Shown here piece after piece: positions 57,834-64,000 of a DNA stretch of 64,000 nucleotides. Below the pieces are notes generated by a model. It made no database searches. It was not told the origin of the DNA and saw only the letters and a program-made list of their open reading frames with translations. How positions within the stretch are numbered: position 1 is the first letter of the stretch; the number at the start of each line of letters is the position of its first letter. Position numbers and translations under genes: made by a program. The stretch is from Anaspis maculata (lineage: Eukaryota; Arthropoda; Insecta; Coleoptera; Scraptiidae): positions 10,840,070 to 10,904,069 of the forward strand of contig OX421967.1 of assembly GCA_949128115.1 (NCBI GenBank). The letters run 5' to 3'.

Positions 57834-59613
57834 TCAATTGGTTTTGATATCAGAAGTAATAGCTTCCATCCAGTCTAAATACTTCTCAACTCTTGCATAA
57901 ACGTCAGGATGGTCTACATCTCCATGGGCGCATTCTGGGGGTACCGTGGTCAAGTACGAGGTGATTCCAACTTGTACGCCATCAACTAAAGCAGCTGTTC
58001 CAGAGTCGCCCTGTAAATGTATTGTTTCAATACTCTTGAACCTATTCGTTGTTGCAAAAGTGAAAGGTGTAAAGAGTGAAATTGTGATTTATAAAACTGT
58101 TGAGTGTAAAAATGCGAAGTGTAAAATGTAGAAGTATAAAAAGTGAAAGTCTCAAGTGCGGAAGTGCAAAGGACAAAAGTGCAAAGTATAAAAAAAGTGA
58201 GCTGTAAAATTGTAGAATGTGGAGTAAAAAAGTGTGAAATTTGAGAGTAGGAAAGTGCGAAAGTGTGGAAGTGTAGAGGCGTAAAGCGTAAAAGCGTGAA
58301 GTAGGAAAAGTGTGGAGTGTAGAAGAACAACAGTGTAGAAGTGTAACTTTTGAAGTGTAAAAGTGTGCAGTAGGTATAAAAGTATAGGTAAGAGCGTAAA
58401 AATTTGAACTGTAAAATTGTAAAGTGTGAAATGCGAAGTGCAAACACATACGTAGCATGGTCCAGTGCCGCCCTCTATACTGCCAACGCAAACGTGGTGG
58501 TCCCAATCGCCACGCGTAGCAGCTCCACAAACAGTGTCATTATAAATATTCAGCTTCAGCTTTTGAAGAACGGTCGTCTCACCGTAATCATTCTGAAACA
58601 ATAAATCCGATAGATTTGACAGAAATTACATCAGATCATTGCTTATAGCTACGTCAATGTTGCCCCAGCCAATTATGACGCCTTCTTGCTGAACGCTCGA
58701 ATCGAAAACACGTGACAGAGTGACAGGCGCCCAGCTTCCGTCATCGGGCAAAGGTGTTGCCAACTAGAAGAAATTTAAAATCAATTATTATAAATTATCA
58801 ATCAAAAATAGTCTCTTGAGAAGAACAAGAATTCCAGGGAGGTAGGTACCTATACATACTTCTAAAACCGCAGTGTCGAATAAGCTTTCGTAATAGTCAC
58901 CGTCGTTGACTCTTGTTAAATTGTTGCAATAAATTTGCTTTATTGCGACGGAATTGGTGTCGTCTTGGGTGATGTTGACCAGACCATACTGTATGTTGAA
59001 TTCTGACGGATCGTCAAAAGTCCTAAAAGAAAAATAAAACGGAGTTATTACATACCTGAATAAGATTTTATTTTGGTTGATAATGAAGAGCATTGATATC
59101 TACTTAGGTAAAACTTACTCTCCACCCTCGCAATCAACGCAGTGCCCAGCTGTCAAAACATAATTTTTGTTGAGAATCGAAGCTCCACAGAGTTGCATGT
59201 TATCGAATAATGCGTCCCGCAGAGCTATCTGTAAATTTTAAATTTGAACTTTTTCTTATATTTTCAACATGTAACAATAATGCAGCAATAGGTACCTCTT
59301 ATTCAAAATCATATAAAATAATGTCTGACCTGGGTATGACTTCTACATTGATAGATGATAAACAGGAATTTATTTCGGAATTTATAAACTTACGGCAAAT
59401 GGGAACTCTCCCTCTTCAGCTGCTGTTCCATTGATAATTCTACCCCGTATTCCTCTGTGAGCTGATCGGGATGATCGGGATGCTGAAATCAAATAATATA
59501 CAGGTGAGTGCCATCAATAAACTTGTTAAACCTAATTTTTCGAGTAGGTATTGTCTGCGAAACACACCAAAAGTTAGTCCCAATAGGCACGTAAGTAACA
59601 GTAACTTCAACAT
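57834..59613 (-). CDS. S1 (chymotrypsin-fold) serine protease, intact, seven exons
   Basis: Exons 59568-59613, 59394-59482, 59119-59228, 58860-59022, 58653-58763, 58452-58592 and 57834-58010 join in frame with GT-AG introns to 278 residues. Exon 1 gives a signal peptide (MLKLLLLTCLLGLTF). A short basic propeptide ends at Arg before IINGTAAEEGEFPFA, the activation site. Catalytic residues: His in VLTAGHC, Asp in FDTAVLE, Ser in GDSGTAA. The residue six before the serine is Gly (GTGPCYGDSG), so the pocket should suit chymotrypsin- or elastase-like rather than trypsin-like substrates. There is no clip domain and no membrane segment, so it is probably a secreted enzyme. The start was chosen because both paralogues have a 46-base first exon with a signal peptide. 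A dead duplicate lies at 46545-49825 and a divergent relative at 62057 onward. Confidence 0.92.
58040..58445. repeat. Degenerate AGTGTAAA octamer repeat filling intron 6 of the protease gene
   Basis: Seen: AGTGTAAA, AGTGTGGA, AGTGCAAA, AGTGTAGA and similar octamers follow one another over about 400 bp with little other sequence. The pseudogene has a shorter block of the same kind at about 47865-47985. On the coding strand this is a C/T-rich tract (TTTACACT) running from the donor to the acceptor. Confidence 0.85.
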
Positions 59614-60025
59614 TTCAATTTTTGATAGTGTAAGTATATTGAATACCAAAGCTGGGCTTGTTACAGTTTGAAGTCGTTTGTAGGTACTTTTGACAATGCC
59701 ATAAAAATATTTTTCGTTCTTATACCTAGACATGCACGATATCTCACTATTTTTTTTATAGTTTTATATCGCAAGATTCTACGAAAACTTGAATCTGACG
59801 ACATTACAGGATGAAAAAAAAAATGATAAGGTTGACGTAAAAAAATATTTAGACAGTCAAGTATCTGGGTAGGTACTGGAACAGGAGGTGCTATTTTTAA
59901 CTATTAGTATAATGAATAGTCATATCGACAGATCAAGATATTATTGCCCTCTTTTGTCACTGAAATTCGCCTATGAATACAATAACCATACGGCGGAGTT
60001 TCTAAGAACCAGCAATAATGAGAAA

Positions 60026-60123
60026 ATGAAATATTGCTGTATCAAAGCTGTGCAATACACCGGTTCAAACTGGTTTGAACTTCAACCTCAACCGTGCCTG
60101 GAAGCAGCGAAAAATTCTTTCAA
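60026..60123 (+). other. Candidate coding exon upstream of the intact protease
   Basis: An open frame with ATG at 60026 ends TTCTTTCAA followed by GTAAGTAG, a good donor. The composition is protein-like (CCIKAVQYTGSNWFEL), but no family is recognised. The duplicated region in copy 1 (about 51020-51080) does not keep the frame. It may be chance. Confidence 0.2.
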
Positions 60124-62056
60124 GTAAGTAGATAAAGGGCCACACAGGAAGATACACTCTCAGTGTATTCCATTGCTATCTTACCTTTAATCAAAGAACC
60201 AAAAAGCCACACTAACATGATCCAAACATGATACGTTGATGATTCATCCAGTCAAGGTGAACCTGGAGAAGTCGGAAAATGGGGGGTTGAACAGCTTGAG
60301 CCCACAATCGGACTACTTTTCACTTGGAAAAAAATCATACGTTATAGTCGATCCAAAGACTAGAGAGAAGCGGAGAGACTCTTCTATGATATACTGGGGT
60401 ACAAATATTACCAGGCCATCGGTAACTTGATGGATACGCTGGAGACCAAGATGGGAGAACCAATTTTATTAGTGAAAAAGTTGGACACTGGATACAAAAT
60501 GTAGAAATGTTTTGGAACATTGCTGCTTAACTTCTGCAGGCAGCAGGTACAAGACTACTATACTATAGCGATGAAAATTGGTTTAAACCATTATTGAGAT
60601 CAGCTATTCGCTCTACAGTCTTCTCATTTTTATTAGGGGCATGGTGAAATAAGCGACATTGAAACGAATATATTCGAGAATATAATCCATTTCATCCACC
60701 GGTTAGTCTCAGAGGACTTGGGAGCTCGAGATCTGGTGGAGATGAGTCCAACATCATTCCATCGGAGGAAGGCAACTCGAAGTTATCAACTCACGCAATA
60801 AAGACGGGAAAGGGACTGGTGGTATACGATCGTTGAGCAAAATGAGCAGAAGTGAGGAAGGAAGTGAAGAAGTTGGAAACCGATAAATTTGTGAAGACCT
60901 TGAAATCTTGGAAATTTTCCTAGAGGCCCTACCTCCAGCTTCCAGCAAGACAGAAAGTCATCAGTCAAGTAGCTGATCCGAAGTCAGGGTCCTCGGGTTG
61001 GCTTTCAGTTAAGGCTTGACATGCCACCCATGGAGCTGCGGAATTCCTCAGCCTTGCGATATCGAAGACCTGCCGTCAATTCACCCCCGCGTCATGTGAT
61101 GGCTACGGAAAGCCTTTCTCCATCGACCATGCGCTCAGCTCTCATCATGAGGACTGATAATTACTCATTAGACATAGGTTCTTGACGCCCTTGGTGAAAT
61201 GATGGATTTTTGGATGTAGCTGAAATTCGAAGTTCATAAAATCAATATTTACACACACGTATAGATGTTTATACTTCACCTATATAAGATGTTTGTATGA
61301 AAAAATTAATGTCAGTACTTGAATAATAGCAGCTATACCTGAAATTTATTTTCTGTCTACAGATTAGGTCTTTTTAAAGAGTTTCTGGAAATGAAATATT
61401 CGTCAGATGAACTGATTTCTGGTTGGAACAATGCAGTTTGCTTAGATAAGAACAACTCCAGGAAATCAGTAGGTACATTGGCACATACCTACCGCAGGTG
61501 CGAGAAGTTACGACCAAGAGCTCCATCCACACCTCCATCGACATAGAACGCACCTGAAAAATCTCTAGGTTCACCTCATCGTGTGATAACTCCAACGATA
61601 GTTTGCACCAATGCTTTAAGCGGAACGAACTGATAAGTTTCTTTTAATTTCTTGGGAACTTTTGAGATGTCATGTAAAAATAAACCAGATCAAAAAAAGT
61701 GGAAGATTATTGCCGAGACACAAAGATCAAGTGGATTGGAACTCTTCAAATCTTTTGATTGGTTTCAGAAGTGCTCAAGTACATGAAACAATAGTGTATA
61801 TAGCGCTTCCTAGAAAATGTCATCCCACCTGGATACATAGTAGATACCCACTACATATTGACTTTCTAGGCATATAGGTTCTCACAACAATGCTCTAGTT
61901 AATGTTTTATTATTGTTGAAAAAATCAAAAGATCTATCAGTTGGTATAAAAGTGCCTGACAGATTCAAAAACATAGCAGTGTACCTACGGTGCTCCAGAA
62001 ACAAAAACTGGCTGTAGAATTATTTTAGTCTTGACTTGAGCCGGCGGCTGTTTGAA
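60124..62056. other. Spacer between divergent protease genes, nothing recognised
   Basis: Open frames are short and lack motifs. No transposon ends are found. The shared promoter space of the minus-strand gene (start 59613) and plus-strand gene (start 62057) lies here, without identifiable elements. Confidence 0.4.
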
Positions 62057-63897
62057 ATGTTCAAGTTTTTAATTTTGGTCCTCTTAGTTGGGCAATCATA
62101 CGGTATTTTTTTTTAATGATTATCATGAACTTGAAATCGAATAAAGTGACTGTTTCAGCATTTCCCAAAGCATCCAAGCCAGTAAGGCCACGTATATTTA
62201 ATGGAACTAATGCAGAAAAAGGAGAATTCCCTTTTGCTGTAAGTACTTAACCTGTACCTCCCTAAACCCAGTATAACAGCAAATAACTCACCAAAAAAAT
62301 GACCTTCACCAGAGAGGTGACCGATGTAGTGAATTGAAAATTTTGATAACATAAATTGGGTCATTAACTCTTTTTACCATGAAGTAGATCAAGGTATCTA
62401 TTTGAGTGGACTGATCTACGAGATAACGGTGGAATGGAAGCCATGCGCCCTCTTTCGAAGCACCGGCACAATTCTAATGACAGTGTTTTCGGCTCTAGCC
62501 TCGTAGTCCTGGTCTTTTTTTGCTGCTGGAATATACTGATAAAATATCACATAAGGTTGTGTTGACAAGATTGTGACCACAATATTGAACTTTTTTCCAG
62601 GCCAATTTACGCATGTCCTCGTTCGATTACATGCACGATTGTGGAGCTTCGATTTTGAACAAAAATTTTGTTTTGACCGCCGGACATTGCGTTGATTGTA
62701 CAGAAGATGGAACGTGAGTACCTCGAAGACATATAAGTTACCTAACTGAGTACGAAAACATCAGAGTATGTGTATCTGTATGCCTATATCTTCCTGCTTT
62801 GGGCCGAGCCGCTCCTTATACGTAGCTGCTCATTGCATTTCAGAATGCTCCAGTGTCCTACAAGTAATTACTTGAAGCTCTCGTCGCTTCAAGCTTACTT
62901 GAAGCTTCTCATCATTATTATAGCAAATTCCGGCATCTGTTCCATTGTTAACCTATTTGCGAAAGCTCTAGAAAAGTCTAGTAGCTTCGGGAGTACATTT
63001 GCGGGAAGCTCTCGATACACCGCTCCTCCGCCAATCGTGTAGGTGTGTGTCTTATTCGCGCGTCGTGGTCTTCAGCTAGTTTCACAACGATTCTTTTAAT
63101 CTGTGGCTCAGTACTTTATCTCGCGGGTCAACTCCTACCCCGGGGGTGGAGATAATTTCAGTTTAAAAAAATCTTATACCTACTTACAGTGTTCCTTTGA
63201 CGGTGACAATCAGCCATGGGTAGATCTCGACTAATGATGCGATTCTCTCAAAAATAGGTAACATTTTCATGAAGGCTCTGTAACGCTGTTATTGCCTAGG
63301 CAACAGCGCCAATTGCCGACGGGATTTTTCACATAACCTGCGTAAAGAGCTTCGTAGAAGGAGGACATTTATCTAGAGACAACCAGCCTGAGGATAACGC
63401 TTGGCCATAATTATCTGGGAAAATTTCAAGCACGAGTGATATTTTGCTGATTATTGCAAAAAGCTCCTTATAGCTATAATAATCAAGGGCGTTTCATTTA
63501 TGACGTTTTCCACTGGGAAAAAAAGTGCGCACTAACTGCCCTGACCTTGCGCATGGACCAATAGCAGGGCTTCCTGGTGAGTTTCTATGACAACGAGAGC
63601 ACAAAGTGCGCATTTTTTTACCAGTGGAAAACGTCATTAATAATCAGCAGGAAATCTATATTTGCGATAAAGCCGACGATAAAGCTGACAATTAGGTTAT
63701 TATAGCATCATAAACATGAGGATTTTGCATCCAGGTCTACGTCGAACCCTGATGATTACAACGTGCAATACGGCCTAGTCAACATCACCACTGATGCCAC
63801 AAATTCGGTGGAAATCAAGAAAATCCACTGTAACAATTACACGGAAGTATACGACGGAGAATATTTCGAAAATTTATACGACATCGCTATTTTGGAG
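62057..63897 (+). CDS. S1 serine protease, third paralogue, 3' part beyond the window
   Basis: Exons 62057-62102, 62159-62238, 62601-62713 and 63735-63897 join in frame. Exon 1 gives the signal peptide MFKFLILVLLVGQSY. Exon 2 carries the propeptide and activation site PRIFNGTNAEKGEFPFA. Exon 3 has the catalytic His in VLTAGHC. Exon 4 has the catalytic Asp in YDIAILE and stops at the GTGAAAT donor. Exon 1 (46 bases) and exon 4 (163 bases) have the same lengths as in the gene at 57834-59613, and intron phases agree, so the three loci share ancestry. The exons with the serine and the stop should lie just beyond 64000. No defects are seen in the visible part. Probably a secreted protease, orientated away from the other two. 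Confidence 0.9.
63501..63636. mobile_element. Harbinger-type MITE (136 bp) in intron 3 of the third protease gene
   Basis: Seen: inverted termini TGACGTTTTCCACTGG, then A-rich and AGTGCGCA in both arms, with TTA on both sides (63498-63500, 63637-63639). The TGACGTTTTC start is shared with the MITE at 253-391. Confidence 0.85.
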
Positions 63898-64000
63898 GTG
63901 AAATTAAGAAATAACCAATATGTCTTTCTTGCTCGCTTTTATACAGGGTGTTTCAAAAATATCGCATTTCGACACTACTTACTACAACAGTAGACCTAAT

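Larger units (their letters stand above)
57533..60090 (-). repeat. Segmental duplication carrying the intact protease copy
   Basis: Counterpart of 45563-51080, free of the insertions found there; it supplies empty sites for several of them. Confidence 0.88.

Noticed and set aside
58042..58601. Three overlapping minus-strand frames of about 150 codons rich in Phe, Thr, Leu and His
   Set aside because: They run through the AGTGTAAA intron repeat. Only 58452-58592 is an exon of the protease.

Overview
This window looks like nuclear DNA of an arthropod, most likely an insect. It is AT-rich, gene-poor, has spliced genes with GT-AG introns, and carries many short TACCTACC/TAGGTAGG runs of the kind seen in some hemipteran and lepidopteran genomes. 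It also holds an AA15-type lytic polysaccharide monooxygenase, S1 serine proteases and a very dense load of transposable elements. I cannot name the species. There is no sign of bacterial or organellar DNA.

Layout. 1-30 kb has no gene I can support. It is built of DNA transposons, MITEs and tandem arrays: two Harbinger-type MITEs sharing one TAA target (72-391), a hAT MITE (643-1156), a 1.2-kb hAT element with a nested palindromic element (3143-4367), several long-arm palindromic TA-flanked elements (11.3-13.2, 18.3-20.0, 22.6-23.2 and 29.1-30.2 kb), a 5'-truncated non-LTR retrotransposon (15.3-16.8 kb), a tRNA-derived SINE (19.3-19.5 kb) and two large tandem arrays (23.3-28.1 kb). 30.5-35.8 kb holds the best gene: a three-coding-exon, membrane-anchored AA15 LPMO with the copper histidines visible. 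Its second intron contains a perfect 153-bp inverted repeat with a hammerhead-ribozyme-like core, and a nested MITE. 37-39 kb has a small predicted C2H2-finger gene on the minus strand.

42-64 kb is a mosaic of interleaved segmental duplications. Two intronless C2H2 zinc-finger genes lie in inverted orientation (42.5-43.8 plus, 51.8-53.1 minus). Three chymotrypsin-fold protease loci follow: a dead copy (46.5-49.8 minus), an intact seven-exon copy (57.8-59.6 minus), and a third gene on the plus strand that runs off the window (62.06-63.9). The dead copy differs from the intact one by a missing exon, two frameshifts and at least three transposon insertions within it, with a Harbinger element just upstream. 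For several insertions the paralogue preserves the empty site, so target duplications can be read directly. A Ty3/gypsy fragment, two LINE fragments, a U2 snRNA fragment and a 1.8-kb palindrome fill the gaps.

The LPMO and the proteases are presumably secreted or extracellular enzymes, for example for cuticle or gut. Nothing in the sequence ties them into one pathway. The most unusual structural signal is a recurring arrangement in which one long palindromic element sits at the centre of another palindromic element.
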